Shown here in pieces: positions 37,801 to 47,881 of a stretch of 64,000 nucleotides of DNA. Source of the DNA: Candidatus Nitrosacidococcus sp. I8 (lineage in GTDB: Bacteria; Pseudomonadota; Gammaproteobacteria; Nitrosococcales; Nitrosococcaceae). The notes under the pieces were generated by a model, which was given only the letters and a program-made list of their open reading frames with translations, searched no databases and was not told the DNA's origin. The stretch is from positions 434,001-498,000 of the forward strand of contig NZ_OX241534.1 in the NCBI RefSeq assembly GCF_945836005.1, in the 5' to 3' direction. The position numbers and the translations under genes are program-made. Positions within the stretch are counted from its first letter, which is position 1. The number at the start of each line of letters is the position of its first letter.

Positions 37801-38474
37801 TGAATAGGGCTTGGTCCCTATTGCGGTTAGCAAGCCCTCAACTTCCCATTGGGGCTTATAGCTATTCTCAAGGCTTAGAAAGTGCCATTGAGCAAGATAT
37901 TGTCCACGATGCTCAAAGTGCTAAGGTTTGGATCTCTGATCAGTTAGCCTTAAATATCTCCTGCTTTGAAGCTCCCTTGTTATTTCGAATACTTACTGCT
38001 ATTGCGAATAACAAATGGGAAGAATTAACTCAATGGGAAGTAGAGTATAAAGCAAGCCGAGAAACAGCAGAACTCTATGGAGAATCCCAGCAACTTGGCT
38101 TTTCTCTAACTCAGTTAATTAAACAATTACCTGGGTTCAATAAAGAGCTAGAGCAAAAAATTTTGGATGCTAAAGATCCCAGCTTCTTTCTTTCTTGGTC
38201 AGTCGCAACGTACGCTTGGAGCTTATCCCCTGAAGATGGACTTGCTGCTTGGTTATGGAGTTGGTTAGAAAATCAACTGATTGTACTGATGAAAGCACTA
38301 CCTCTAGGTCAGCAAGCTTCTCAAAACTTACTCTCTCAGTTATTACCAGCACTTGATCAAGCTTATCACCATGCAATGATCTGCACGGATAATGAGCTGG
38401 CAAATGGTGCTTGGGGACTAGCTATTGCCTCAATGAATCATGAAACTCAATATAGCCGATTATTTCGCTCTTAG
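37800..38474 (+). CDS. ureF: urease accessory protein UreF
   Basis: The 224-residue helical UreF, part of the UreD-F-G activation complex. Landmarks: LRLASPQLPIGAYSYSQGLE at the N-terminus, DELANGAWGLAIASM-like (DNELANGAWGLAIA) near the end. It starts at the ATG overlapping the ureE stop. Twelve bases from the GTG of ureG. Confidence 0.95.
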   Translation: MNRAWSLLRLASPQLPIGAYSYSQGLESAIEQDIVHDAQSAKVWISDQLALNISCFEAPLLFRILTAIANNKWEELTQWEVEYKASRETAELYGESQQLGFSLTQLIKQLPGFNKELEQKILDAKDPSFFLSWSVATYAWSLSPEDGLAAWLWSWLENQLIVLMKALPLGQQASQNLLSQLLPALDQAYHHAMICTDNELANGAWGLAIASMNHETQYSRLFRS

Positions 38475-38486
38475 GAGAATCAAAAA

Positions 38487-39101
38487 GTGAGTAAACAACC
38501 ATTACGAGTAGGGATTGGTGGTCCAGTTGGTTCTGGAAAAACTGCCCTAACTCTTGCTTTATGCCGTGCATTACATGATCGATATAGCCTTGCAGTAGTC
38601 ACCAATGATATTTACACCAAAGAAGATGCACAATTTTTAGTGCATCATAATGCTTTAAGCCCAGATCGGATTATGGGGGTAGAAACAGGAGGATGCCCAC
38701 ATACTGCAATTCGAGAAGATGCTTCTGCCAATCTTGAGGCAGTTTCTCAGCTAAATCAGCGTTTCTCTGATTTGGATCTAATCTTTGTGGAATCAGGCGG
38801 AGATAACCTAGCTGCTACATTTAGCCCAGAGCTTTCTGATCTTACTATCTATGTGATAGATGTGGCTGCAGGAGAGAAAATTCCCCGTAAAGGAGGGCCC
38901 GGAATTTGTAAATCTGATTTACTGGTTATCAATAAAATTGATCTTGCCCTCTTAGTAGGAGCTTCTTTAGAAGTGATGGATCGGGATGCTAAAAAGATGC
39001 GAGGAGAGCGGCCTTTTATCTTTAGTAATTTAAAATCAGAACAAGGACTTGCTGAAATCATCCAATTTATTGAACACCAAGGGTTATTAAAAATAAACTA
39101 G
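38487..39101 (+). CDS. ureG: urease GTPase UreG
   Basis: The 204-residue SIMIBI GTPase that powers nickel insertion. P-loop GGPVGSGKT at residues 9-17, metal motif C-P-H in [32 protein letters not shown], and guanine specificity NKIDLA. It starts at GTG with AGGAG upstream. It is followed 12 bases later by the HupE/UreJ gene. Confidence 0.97.
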   Translation: MSKQPLRVGIGGPVGSGKTALTLALCRALHDRYSLAVVTNDIYTKEDAQFLVHHNALSPDRIMGVETGGCPHTAIREDASANLEAVSQLNQRFSDLDLIFVESGGDNLAATFSPELSDLTIYVIDVAAGEKIPRKGGPGICKSDLLVINKIDLALLVGASLEVMDRDAKKMRGERPFIFSNLKSEQGLAEIIQFIEHQGLLKIN

Positions 39102-39113
39102 AGAGAATTAACA

Positions 39114-39698
39114 ATGAATATCAATTATCTATTTAATTTCTTAGGGCTATTATTGTTTTCTAGTATAGTTTTGGCCCATCCTGGGCATACTAATCATGAA
39201 TTTATGGGATTTTCCCATGGTTTTTTGCATCCTTTTACCGGTTTTGATCATCTCATGGCGATGCTTGCTATAGGCCTTTGGGCAGCACAGCAGCAAGGGA
39301 AAACTCGATTAGCTATCCCAGTTACTTTTGTAGCCGCTATGTTAGTAGGAGGATTACTCGGAATTTACTTCAATACCACTTTACCATTTATTGAAAATGC
39401 CATTGCCGTATCTGTACTTGCTCTAGGATTATTCGTTGCCCTTGCTATACGATTACCTTTATTTTTCTCCATAGGAATTACCGCATTATTTGCCATTAAT
39501 CATGGCTATGCCCATGGCATAGAAATTCCCACTTTGGACAATCCAATCGGATTTGCCTTGGGTTTTGTTCTAGCTACTACTCTACTTCATGGTTTAGGCT
39601 ATGGACTAGCCTATTTTATGCCGACTCGTTTTGCAGCACTGACACGAATTTTAGGTGTATTTTCTGTAGGTGCCGGATTGTGGCTATTGACCACCTAA
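39114..39698 (+). CDS. ureJ: HupE/UreJ nickel permease
   Basis: The 194-residue membrane protein has a signal-like first helix and the HupE/UreJ landmark HPFTGFDHLMAMLAIGLWAAQQ with His and Asp ligands. HPGHTNHEFM near the N-terminus and NHGYAHGIEIP further in supply more His. About six helices. It is thought to import nickel (or protect from it) for urease. Its position directly after ureG fits. Confidence 0.93.
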   Translation: MNINYLFNFLGLLLFSSIVLAHPGHTNHEFMGFSHGFLHPFTGFDHLMAMLAIGLWAAQQQGKTRLAIPVTFVAAMLVGGLLGIYFNTTLPFIENAIAVSVLALGLFVALAIRLPLFFSIGITALFAINHGYAHGIEIPTLDNPIGFALGFVLATTLLHGLGYGLAYFMPTRFAALTRILGVFSVGAGLWLLTT

Positions 39699-39716
39699 TA
39701 TAATTCGTTTTTAACA

Positions 39717-40919
39717 ATGATTTTTAATGGCAGCGTTTGCTGCCATCATACCTTATTATTCTTTTTTATCTTATTTTTTCTGGGCGTTTCTGAGCTTGGG
39801 TGGGCATTTCCCGGCTTAGATGGGTTTCATTATGAATATGATAAATATCGGAATATCAGTATAGGAGGGGGAGTAAAAACTCGTTTTAAGGACATTAGCG
39901 ATCTTCCTCAAAGCCAATGGTCACCTAGTGCAAAAATGAACAATTGGCGTATTTATGTCAATGGACAGCTACATAAATATATCAAATTTGAATTTAATAC
40001 TGAATGCGCTAGTTGCGCCCTAAGTGCAGATATTCAAGTATTAGACGGTATTTTAAAATTTGAAGTCAGTAGTGCCTTTAATGTTTGGTTAGGGCGAATG
40101 ATTACGCCAGCTGATCGGGGTGAGTTAGCGGGACCTTTTTTTCAAAGTATCTATGAATTTGAACGAATTGCTTTTTATCCTTCTGATTTTTCTACCGAAC
40201 ATCGGATAGATGGGCGGTTTGCTCGGGATACGGGGATGAATATTTGGGGGTCAGCAAGTCCAGAGAATAGATTTACTTATATTTTTGGATTATTTCGGGG
40301 TCTTGCTCTTCAAGATATGGGCACCAGTCCGTTAGTTGCAGCACGAGTGGGCTATAATTTTTGGAATGTGGAGCAAAACCCCGGAGATTATCTTAGTAGT
40401 ACCTACTATGGTACACAAGGAGATATTCTTACTGTAGGCAGCTCCTTTCAATATCAGGTCCACGGGGCAGGTACCGCACAAAGTCCTACAAATTTCTTAG
40501 GGATGGATGTGGATATTCTGTTAGAAAAAGTATTACCTAGTAAAAGTGTATTTACTTTCAGCGGAGAATATAAATATTTTGCTCCAGGATTGACTCCTAC
40601 AGCACTTGCTGATCCTACCTGTTTTTGCACTTTTGAAGGGAACGCCTATACTGCCTCTGCTCTTTATCTTTTCCCAGAAAAAGTGCTGATTGGTCAATTT
40701 CAACCCTATGTACGATGGACTGATAATATTCCTTTTAATAGTTCAAATCGAGATGAAATTGAAGCAGGAGTCAATTATGTGATTGATGGTCATGATGCCC
40801 GCATTTCTCTTTTTTATCAGTACGGTGATATTAATACCAAGGGAAGAGTTTGGGTGCCTGGAGTTTCTGGTCCTAAAGTTAGTGCAATAGGGCTAGGGGT
40901 CCAATTCCAATTTCGCTAA
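39717..40919 (+). CDS. phosphate-selective porin-like outer-membrane protein (OprO/P family)
   Basis: The 400-residue protein has a signal peptide (residues 1-30) and a beta-barrel with the OprO/OprP-type landmarks LGRMITPADRGELAGPFFQS and FAYERIAFYPSDF-like segments and ends in the outer-membrane signature FQFR (terminal aromatic/basic). It lies 18 bases after the nickel permease in the same operon, so it may pass urea, nickel or a small anion through the outer membrane. The short hairpin behind it partly separates it from the TonB receptor. Confidence 0.8.
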   Translation: MIFNGSVCCHHTLLFFFILFFLGVSELGWAFPGLDGFHYEYDKYRNISIGGGVKTRFKDISDLPQSQWSPSAKMNNWRIYVNGQLHKYIKFEFNTECASCALSADIQVLDGILKFEVSSAFNVWLGRMITPADRGELAGPFFQSIYEFERIAFYPSDFSTEHRIDGRFARDTGMNIWGSASPENRFTYIFGLFRGLALQDMGTSPLVAARVGYNFWNVEQNPGDYLSSTYYGTQGDILTVGSSFQYQVHGAGTAQSPTNFLGMDVDILLEKVLPSKSVFTFSGEYKYFAPGLTPTALADPTCFCTFEGNAYTASALYLFPEKVLIGQFQPYVRWTDNIPFNSSNRDEIEAGVNYVIDGHDARISLFYQYGDINTKGRVWVPGVSGPKVSAIGLGVQFQFR

Positions 40920-40941
40920 TCAGTATATCTATATACTGATT
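40918..40941 (+). terminator. partial terminator after the porin gene
   Basis: A 10-bp stem (AATCAGTATA / TATACTGATT) around a four-base loop overlaps the porin stop. The following T-tract is broken (TTCCATTTTTC), so termination is probably partial. Confidence 0.55.
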
Positions 40942-40979
40942 TTCCATTTTTCATTAAAAAAATTAAATAATTTTCTCTA

Positions 40980-43118
40980 ATGGGAGTACGTAGTTTTTTT
41001 AAAAAAATATCTATTTGGATACTTTTAGGAAGTTTATTTTTATGGAGTGATGGAGGCTATGCCGAATCTTTATCTTCAGATTCTTCAAAGAAAAAAGAAA
41101 ATAAAACAGAATCTGAAGCTGAATTTGAAGCAGAAACTAGCACTAAATCTTTAAAAAAAATTACAGTTACAGGAGGGCGGGGAGCTGATTTAACAGGGAT
41201 TACTACCTCTGCTTCTCAAGGCCATGTGGGTTATCGCCAGTTAGAGGAGCGTCCCTTATTAAGACCGGGAGAATTATTAGAAGTTATTCCGGGGATGATG
41301 GTTACTCAGCATAGTGGACCTGGGAAAGCTAATCAATATTTTCTTCGGGGCTTTAACTTAGATCATGGTACAGATTTTTCCGCTAGCATTGATGGTATTC
41401 CCTTAAATTTACCTTCTCATGCCCACGGTCAAGGTTATTTAGATCTGAATGGATTAATTCCAGAATTAGTAGAAGATATTGAGTATAAAAAAGGACCTTA
41501 TTATGCGGCAGTGGGGGATTTTTCATCGGCAGGTAGTGCTGCATTTCGTACTTTTGATAAATTACCGCAAGGGATTGCCTCTCTTACACTAGGAGAATTT
41601 GATTATTATCGTGCGGTACTAGCTAATTCAAGCACGGTAGGGAGTGGAGATTTTCTCTATGCAGGGGAATTTAAATTCCAAAATGGCCCTTGGGTTACGC
41701 CTAATGATGCCAGATTTTACAAAGGGCTATTTAAATATACGATAGGAGATAATCAACAAAAACTTTCATTAAAAGCCCATGCTTATCACGCTAATTGGAA
41801 TTCTACTGATCAAATTCCACTTCAAGCAGTAGAAGAAGGGCTAATATCTCGATATGGAAGTATTGATCCTACCGATGGTGGTATCACCGATCGCTATACT
41901 TTAGGATTAAATTGGCTTCGCAATGGGGATAGCACCACTACTGAGGTCAATGCCTATGGTTATTATTATGATCTCAACTTATATTCTAACTTTACTTATT
42001 TTTTAGATGATCCTATTAATGGGGATCAGATTAATCAAAGGGGTCGACGGTGGGTGACTGGTGTGAATGGAAAACACAGCTGGTTCTTAGACTGGAACGG
42101 AAAAGCAGTTACTAATACGATCGGTATGCAATTTCGCCATGATCATATTGGTGAAGTAGGAATCTTTCATACTCGTGCTCGTCAGCGATTAAGTACCGTA
42201 TCCAACGATCGGGTGTATCAAAGTAGTGTAGGTTGGTATGGGGAGAATATGATTACATGGACAGATAAGATTCGTTCAGTTATTGGAGTGAGAGGAGATC
42301 TTTATAATTTTGATGTTACTGGTTTAATCCATCCGGAGAATTCTGGAGATGTAACTGCTTTTATTGCTAGCCCAAAATTTGGGCTGATCTTTGGTCCTTG
42401 GGATAAAACTGAATATTTTCTAAATGCAGGTTATGATTTTCATAGTAATGATGCACGAGGGGTAACTCAAAATCATGATCTTGAAACTGGAGATCCCATT
42501 GAAGCAGTAACACCGCTAGCTCGTACTAAAGGGGCAGAGGTTGGCGTGAGAAATACTTGGCTTCCCAAACTTACCACTACTTTATCTGTATGGTATCTCA
42601 ATATGGATTCTGAATTAGTTTTTGATGGGGACGAGGGTACTAATGAGCCTTCTGGAGAAAGTAATCGTTATGGGGTGGAATGGAGTAATTATTACCGCCC
42701 TCTTGATTGGCTCACTATAGATGCTGATTTTGCTTTCTCAAAAGCTCAGTTTATTAATGGAGATGCGGTACCAAACTCCATGGGACGGGTGATTAGTGCA
42801 GGAATAACCGCAAACTGGCCTACTAACCCGAATATTTTTGGCACCATTCGCTTACGTCACTTTGGTGATTCTCCGCTAACAGAAGAGAAGAATGAAAATG
42901 TTTTTGCGAAACCTACTACCTTAGTTAATTTAAAATTAGGTTATAAAAGCGAGCAGTGGAGCGTGTCTTTAGATGTGCTTAATTTACTCAATGCTAAAGA
43001 CTGGGATATTGGCTACTTTTATGATTATAGACTCCAAGGGCAAGCTGCCGTATCAAGCACTGTATTCCATCCAGTTATTCCTCGGGCATTTCGAGGCAAT
43101 ATTTATTATCGCTTTTAG
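40980..43118 (+). CDS. TonB-dependent receptor, probable nickel receptor
   Basis: The 712-residue receptor has a signal peptide, an acidic/Ser-rich linker, a TonB box (KKITVTGG near 61), a plug domain (RPGELLEVIPGMMVTQHSG, GKANQYFLRGFNLDHGTDFSASIDGIPLN), and a barrel ending in NIYYRF. The substrate is inferred from context: it follows urease, nickel permease and a porin on one strand, as nickel receptors do in several bacteria. A siderophore substrate is the main alternative. The HAHGQGYLDLNGLIPELVEDIEYKKGPYY stretch is typical of metal TBDTs. Confidence 0.85.
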   Translation: MGVRSFFKKISIWILLGSLFLWSDGGYAESLSSDSSKKKENKTESEAEFEAETSTKSLKKITVTGGRGADLTGITTSASQGHVGYRQLEERPLLRPGELLEVIPGMMVTQHSGPGKANQYFLRGFNLDHGTDFSASIDGIPLNLPSHAHGQGYLDLNGLIPELVEDIEYKKGPYYAAVGDFSSAGSAAFRTFDKLPQGIASLTLGEFDYYRAVLANSSTVGSGDFLYAGEFKFQNGPWVTPNDARFYKGLFKYTIGDNQQKLSLKAHAYHANWNSTDQIPLQAVEEGLISRYGSIDPTDGGITDRYTLGLNWLRNGDSTTTEVNAYGYYYDLNLYSNFTYFLDDPINGDQINQRGRRWVTGVNGKHSWFLDWNGKAVTNTIGMQFRHDHIGEVGIFHTRARQRLSTVSNDRVYQSSVGWYGENMITWTDKIRSVIGVRGDLYNFDVTGLIHPENSGDVTAFIASPKFGLIFGPWDKTEYFLNAGYDFHSNDARGVTQNHDLETGDPIEAVTPLARTKGAEVGVRNTWLPKLTTTLSVWYLNMDSELVFDGDEGTNEPSGESNRYGVEWSNYYRPLDWLTIDADFAFSKAQFINGDAVPNSMGRVISAGITANWPTNPNIFGTIRLRHFGDSPLTEEKNENVFAKPTTLVNLKLGYKSEQWSVSLDVLNLLNAKDWDIGYFYDYRLQGQAAVSSTVFHPVIPRAFRGNIYYRF

Positions 43119-43290
43119 AAAAAAGCGAAACTTCACTTAATGTAAAAACAAGGGTTTTACTTAGAATTTTTAGCCTAATTTTAGATTATTAACTTACTTT
43201 TTGCTCAAATAAGTAAAACTAGGATTGTATATAATTCTAATTTACCCATAAATTAAATAATGACGCTTACCGAATACAAGGAATATAAAA

Positions 43291-43899
43291 ATGAATAAAG
43301 CTAAGTTTAGATTGCTTTGTTTCATCATTACTTTAGTAGCTGTAAATTTTTGGGCAGCACCATTACTAGCAGCAGATGATACTTCTTTAGTACTATCGGA
43401 GGATACCCCTTTTGGTTTGGGCTGGGGAATGACTGAAAAGCAAGTTAAAGCATTAGGAGCAACTTTAAGCCATTCTCAAACCTATGAAAATATTGATATC
43501 TTTTCTTCAAGAAAATTACCTGAACAGCTCCCTGTGATCCGTGTTGATTCTTATTCACTTCTTTTTGATAAAAAATGGGGATTACAGAAAATCATGATGT
43601 ATTCGAAAATTATACAAAACGATCAGGATGGGGAAGTAGGAGAGAGTCAGTATTTTGAGTTAAAAAACTTTCTTATGAAGAGACATGGTAACCCCATTTC
43701 TATTTCAGAAAAAGATGACTTCGATGACTCCTCTCAGTGTTTTCCTAGTAAGTGGTGCGATAAATGGTCTACCGCTTTTAGCAATAATAACGCCCATATT
43801 ACCCTTGACCTTAAAAGAATGGTGAATCTAGTAAGCTATATCAGCTTGGTATATGAAGGACCTAGCTGGGAAGATATAGTCAATAGAAATAATAAATAA
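43291..43899 (+). CDS. secreted hypothetical protein, 202 aa
   Basis: I do not recognise this family by name. A signal peptide (LLCFIITLVAVNFWAAPLLAADD) leads an ~175-residue mature protein with the pattern PFGLGWGMTEKQVKALG, which resembles periplasmic proteins of the GxxxGMT-type stress/envelope class. Two cysteines (SQCFPSKWCDKW) can form a disulphide. A ribosome site (AAGGAATAT) precedes the ATG. The gene is followed by a minus-strand operon, so it is monocistronic. Confidence 0.7.
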   Translation: MNKAKFRLLCFIITLVAVNFWAAPLLAADDTSLVLSEDTPFGLGWGMTEKQVKALGATLSHSQTYENIDIFSSRKLPEQLPVIRVDSYSLLFDKKWGLQKIMMYSKIIQNDQDGEVGESQYFELKNFLMKRHGNPISISEKDDFDDSSQCFPSKWCDKWSTAFSNNNAHITLDLKRMVNLVSYISLVYEGPSWEDIVNRNNK

Positions 43900-43996
43900 A
43901 AATTTTTATCTAACCTTTTAATACAGCGTTTTCATTGTCTCCTATCTTAAGAATTAGGTAGTTATTAATTTATTCTTAATATAGAGTTTTTTGCTT

Positions 43997-46486
43997 TTAA
44001 AGCCGTAAAGTTTCAAGGGGTGGGGTATTGATCACAGAGCGAGTGCCTATTAATCCAGCAATACATACTCCAATACTTCCCATCAATAATCCAATGATAA
44101 GTAACCAACCATTAAAATGGTAGGTCATATGAAGTACATGGGCAGAAACAAAATGACCTAGTATCATTGCACCTAAAGCAGCAATGGTACCAGCAAGTGC
44201 TCCTAGTGCTGTAAATTCAGCAATTAGAGCACGTAAAATAATACCTCGGCTTGCTCCTAAAGCGCGAAATACTGCACTTTCATAACGCCGCTCTCGATGA
44301 GTGGCTTGAATGGTAGCAAATAATACAATGAATCCAGCAGCTACTGTAAAGGTAAAAATAAACTCAACGGCTAAAGTAATTTTATTGATAATAATTCTTA
44401 GCTGCTCCATTAATGCTTGTACATCTAAAATAGTGACGCTAGGAAATGCTTTTATAAAATCAATGAGTAAGGGTTTCTTATCTGTAGGGAGGTAAAAACT
44501 AGTCATATAAGTACTTGGGTAAGGATCAAGCAGCCCCGGAGAGGCAATGACAAAAAAGTTAGGATTAAATGAATTCCACTCCATAGAACGTAAGCTGGTG
44601 ACTGGAGCAGTCACTCTTTGGTTATCTATTTGAAAGGTGAGATCATCACCTAGGCGGATATGTAAGGTATGGGCTAACTCTTCTTCTACCGAAAATTGAT
44701 CAAACATGTCTTCAGGTTTTGACCACCAACGCCCGGCAATAATTTTATTGTCTTTTTGTAGGTAGTGAGTCCAGGTTAAGTGAAATTCATGGGCAGCTAA
44801 GTGTTGGGCTCGATGATTTTTATACTGCTCTGATCGTACTGGTTCATCGTTAATAGCAATTAATCGACCCTGGATATTAGGGTAAATTTGAGGTTTGGCT
44901 AGATAATACTGATCGAAAATATGATCTATTTTTCCTAACTCATCAGGCTGAATGTTGATCATAAAGTAGTTAGGAGTATCAGGGGCTAATTCAGCTTGCC
45001 AACTCATAAGCAGATCAGTGCGAACGATAGTCAATAGTAGCATCACCAGAATTCCTAACCCTAAGGCAATCACTTGAATAGTACTACTTGTAGCTCTTCG
45101 TGCAATGCTAGCAAAACCATAGCTCCATCCGATACCTGCTTTTTTAGCTTGGAATCTTCTTACGCTTCTAATAAGCAGCCATAAAGTTATCGTTAAAATA
45201 GCAGCAATAAAAAAACTACCAATAAGCAAATATAAAATTAATGCTTGCTGGCCAGATTGCCAAGGTACTAATGCTCCAATGGCTACAATTGCTCCAAAAT
45301 AAGATAAATAAGTATTTTTCCTAAGTGCAACTTCATCATGGCGTAATACTTGAGAGGGAGGTACTGATTTAAGCTGGAGTAAGGGTGGTAGAGCAAAACT
45401 AAGTAAAGCAATAAGCCCAGTAAAAACTCCAGTAAAAATTGGCACTAGCGAGGCTGGGGGAAGATCACTGCCTAACATCTGGCTGCTGTAATGGGAAAGC
45501 ACCAGTTGGGCAACCCAAGCAATACCGCCCCCAATAAAGCCAGTAATAAGGCCTAGCCACACCATGACTAAAGTATAAATCCGAATGATTAACCCTTGGG
45601 TAGCCCCTAAGACTTGTATAATTGCACTATTACTTTGATGGCGAAGGGCATATTGCCTTGCCGCAATGGCAATCCCAATTCCAGCTAGAAATACGCTAGT
45701 AAGTGCTGCAAGGGTTAAAAACTGACGGGCACGATCAAGGGCAGATCGTAATTTTGAGCGGCGATCATCAACACTAATCATTTTTGCTTTTTCAGGAAGA
45801 TGATTTTTAGCCCATTTTTTATAATTAAGAATATCTTGATGGGCACCTGCAAACAAGACACGGTAGAAGATTTGACTGCCCGGTAATAGTAATCCTGTAC
45901 TCTTTGCATCCGCTAAATTAATCATTAGCCGAGGGGCAATGTTAAAGACTTGATTTCCCCTATCAGGTTCAAGTAGTAGGATTTTTTCGATTTTTAAGGC
46001 TGATTCCCCTAACTCAATGGTATCACCGACTTCCATATCGAGGGCTTGAGCAAGCTGCGGATCAAGCCAAGCAGCGCCTGAAGAGGGAATTGCTTTAGTT
46101 TTTGTAGCTTGATCAAAAAGAGAATTTCCTATCATTAGCTGCCCTCGTAAGGGATAGGATTCCTCTACAGCCTTGACTTCTGCTAGTTGTAAATCATCAT
46201 CCACAAACATCATGGTACGAAAAGAAAGGGTGTTTGTAGTTTGTAATTTTAGCTGTTTTGCTTTTTCTATAAATTCTGAAGATAGTGGAGTGCCTGATTC
46301 GATGAGTAGATCGCTACCTATGGCACTACCTGATTCTATTTCTATGGCTTGCTGAAGTCGATCTACAAAAAAATTGACAGTGGTTACCGCACTGATAGCA
46401 ATAATTAAAGCAATAGCAATGAGTTTAATTTCACCTGAATACCAATCTCGTTTTAGCGTAATAAAAGAGAGGGAGAGAGATTTCAT
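43997..46486 (-). CDS. ybbP: FtsX-family ABC permease YbbP
   Basis: The 829-residue permease has a first transmembrane helix (IALIIAISAVTTVNFFV), a long periplasmic MacB-type domain, a core of helices (about 260-480) and a C-terminal FtsX domain of three or four helices ending INTPPLETLRL. This is the YbbP architecture with ten or so helices. It probably works with the ATPase YbbA to extract lipids or thiol ligands from the inner membrane. Gene order permease after ATPase (13-base gap) matches E. coli ybbA-ybbP, next to tesA. Confidence 0.93.
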   Translation of the reverse strand: MKSLSLSFITLKRDWYSGEIKLIAIALIIAISAVTTVNFFVDRLQQAIEIESGSAIGSDLLIESGTPLSSEFIEKAKQLKLQTTNTLSFRTMMFVDDDLQLAEVKAVEESYPLRGQLMIGNSLFDQATKTKAIPSSGAAWLDPQLAQALDMEVGDTIELGESALKIEKILLLEPDRGNQVFNIAPRLMINLADAKSTGLLLPGSQIFYRVLFAGAHQDILNYKKWAKNHLPEKAKMISVDDRRSKLRSALDRARQFLTLAALTSVFLAGIGIAIAARQYALRHQSNSAIIQVLGATQGLIIRIYTLVMVWLGLITGFIGGGIAWVAQLVLSHYSSQMLGSDLPPASLVPIFTGVFTGLIALLSFALPPLLQLKSVPPSQVLRHDEVALRKNTYLSYFGAIVAIGALVPWQSGQQALILYLLIGSFFIAAILTITLWLLIRSVRRFQAKKAGIGWSYGFASIARRATSSTIQVIALGLGILVMLLLTIVRTDLLMSWQAELAPDTPNYFMINIQPDELGKIDHIFDQYYLAKPQIYPNIQGRLIAINDEPVRSEQYKNHRAQHLAAHEFHLTWTHYLQKDNKIIAGRWWSKPEDMFDQFSVEEELAHTLHIRLGDDLTFQIDNQRVTAPVTSLRSMEWNSFNPNFFVIASPGLLDPYPSTYMTSFYLPTDKKPLLIDFIKAFPSVTILDVQALMEQLRIIINKITLAVEFIFTFTVAAGFIVLFATIQATHRERRYESAVFRALGASRGIILRALIAEFTALGALAGTIAALGAMILGHFVSAHVLHMTYHFNGWLLIIGLLMGSIGVCIAGLIGTRSVINTPPLETLRL

Positions 46487-46499
46487 ATCAGTTATTTTT

Positions 46500-47204
46500 T
46501 TATGATCTAAGCAGATTCCATGAAAAGGAAGTACTCAGCCTACCTTCTTCTAAGGTGAGAGTACGATTACATCGCTTTGCAAGGGATTTATCATGAGTTA
46601 CCAAAACCAGGGTTGTACCGTAAGTTTTCTTCATTTCAAACAGAAGATCAGATATTTTATTGCTAGTTTTATTATCTAGATTTCCGGTAGGTTCATCAGC
46701 AAATAAAATTTTAGGTCGAGAAACAAAGGCTCTGGCAATAGCTACCCGTTGCTGCTCACCACCAGAGAGCTGATTAGGATAGTGATCAATACGATGACCT
46801 AGACCCACTGCTTTAATTTCAGCTAAGGCGGTTTCTCTAGGCTTGGGATGGTTACCTAATTCTAAGGGAAGCATAATATTTTCTAATGCAGTTAAGTTAG
46901 GTAAGAGATGGAAATTCTGAAAAACAAAGCCTACTCGTTCATTACGTAATTTAGCTCGCTCATCTTCAGTTAATATTTGTAAATCTACCCCATCTAAAAT
47001 AACTCTCCCTGAATTAGGTACATCAAGACCTGCTAGTAACCCAAGTAAGGTAGATTTTCCAGAACCAGAGGTGCCTACAATAGCAAGTGCTTGGGAAGAG
47101 GCAAGAGAAAAGTTAATATCATTTAAAATGGTTAAAATGTAGTTATCTGGTGTTTCTACCCGCTTAATGAGGTGTTCTGTGCGAATAATAAAATTATCTT
47201 TCAT
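46500..47204 (-). CDS. ybbA: ABC transporter ATPase YbbA (LolD-like)
   Basis: The 234-residue ATPase has [19 protein letters not shown] (Walker A), [15 protein letters not shown] (signature), [11 protein letters not shown] (Walker B) and LVTHD (switch His). It matches E. coli YbbA throughout, including [14 protein letters not shown]. It pairs with YbbP. Its ATG (minus strand, ending at 47204) and the tesA ATG share two bases, so the divergent genes overlap at the start and their promoters must lie inside each other. Confidence 0.95.
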   Translation of the reverse strand: MKDNFIIRTEHLIKRVETPDNYILTILNDINFSLASSQALAIVGTSGSGKSTLLGLLAGLDVPNSGRVILDGVDLQILTEDERAKLRNERVGFVFQNFHLLPNLTALENIMLPLELGNHPKPRETALAEIKAVGLGHRIDHYPNQLSGGEQQRVAIARAFVSRPKILFADEPTGNLDNKTSNKISDLLFEMKKTYGTTLVLVTHDKSLAKRCNRTLTLEEGRLSTSFSWNLLRS

Positions 47205-47817
47205 GTTTCAATTCAGTTTAGTCGCTATTTTACTGCTTCAGCCTATAGCTATTCATGCTCAGGTGCAACCCGCAATTTTAGTTTTAGGCGATAGTTTAAG
47301 TGCTGGCTATGGCATTAATTTGGATCAAGGCTGGGTCGTACAATTACAAAAAAGATTGCAAAGTGCAAGTTACTCCTATCAAGTAGTCAATGCCAGCGTG
47401 AGTGGAGAGACTACCCGGGGGGCACTAACACGTATTCATGATTTGTTAGAGAAATATCAACCTAAGATCATCATTATAGAGCTTGGTGGTAATGATGGAT
47501 TACGGGGCATCTCTTTAAAAGAGATTGAAGAGAATTTTTCTCGAATTATTGAACAATCTAAAAAACAGAATACCCAAATACTTTTAGTAAAAATGAGAAT
47601 TCCCCCTAACTATGGACCTAAATATACTAAGGCATTTGAAACACTCTTTCCTAAATTAGAAAAAGAATATGATATTTCTCTTGCACCTTTTATTTTAAAG
47701 GATATTGCTATCCATCCAGAGCTTATTCAAGAAGATGGCATTCATCCTAAAGTTGAGGCTCAAAAAATAATGTTAAATAACGTTTGGCCTGCTTTAGTAC
47801 CCTTACTAAAAAAATAG
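47203..47817 (+). CDS. tesA: arylesterase/lysophospholipase TesA (GDSL family)
   Basis: The 204-residue periplasmic esterase has a signal peptide ([19 protein letters not shown]), GDSLSAGYG (Ser block I), GGNDGLRG (block III) and DGIHPK (block V), the three SGNH landmarks. It hydrolyses acyl esters, thioesters and lysophospholipids. The frame is open from 47167 but the ATG at 47203 begins the signal peptide. It is divergent from ybbA with two bases shared. In E. coli the same three genes are neighbours. Confidence 0.93.
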   Translation: MFQFSLVAILLLQPIAIHAQVQPAILVLGDSLSAGYGINLDQGWVVQLQKRLQSASYSYQVVNASVSGETTRGALTRIHDLLEKYQPKIIIIELGGNDGLRGISLKEIEENFSRIIEQSKKQNTQILLVKMRIPPNYGPKYTKAFETLFPKLEKEYDISLAPFILKDIAIHPELIQEDGIHPKVEAQKIMLNNVWPALVPLLKK

Positions 47818-47834
47818 CTAGATACTAGAGAGCA

Positions 47835-47865
47835 GGGCAGTGATAATAACAATCTATCACTGCCC
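47835..47865. terminator. terminator between convergent tesA and FKBP genes
   Basis: An 11-bp stem (GGGCAGTGATA / TATCACTGCCC) with a nine-base loop sits in the 64-base gap between the two convergent stops. Tails are not strongly U-rich in either direction, but the position fits a bidirectional terminator. Confidence 0.75.
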
Positions 47866-47881
47866 CTATTTCTAACAATTT

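Noticed and set aside
33037-43118. Firm assignment to a Nitrosococcus-lineage ammonia oxidizer on urease alone
   Set aside because: Urease with urea channel and nickel uptake occurs in many bacteria, and no ammonia-oxidation gene is in the window; kept as a tentative suggestion only.
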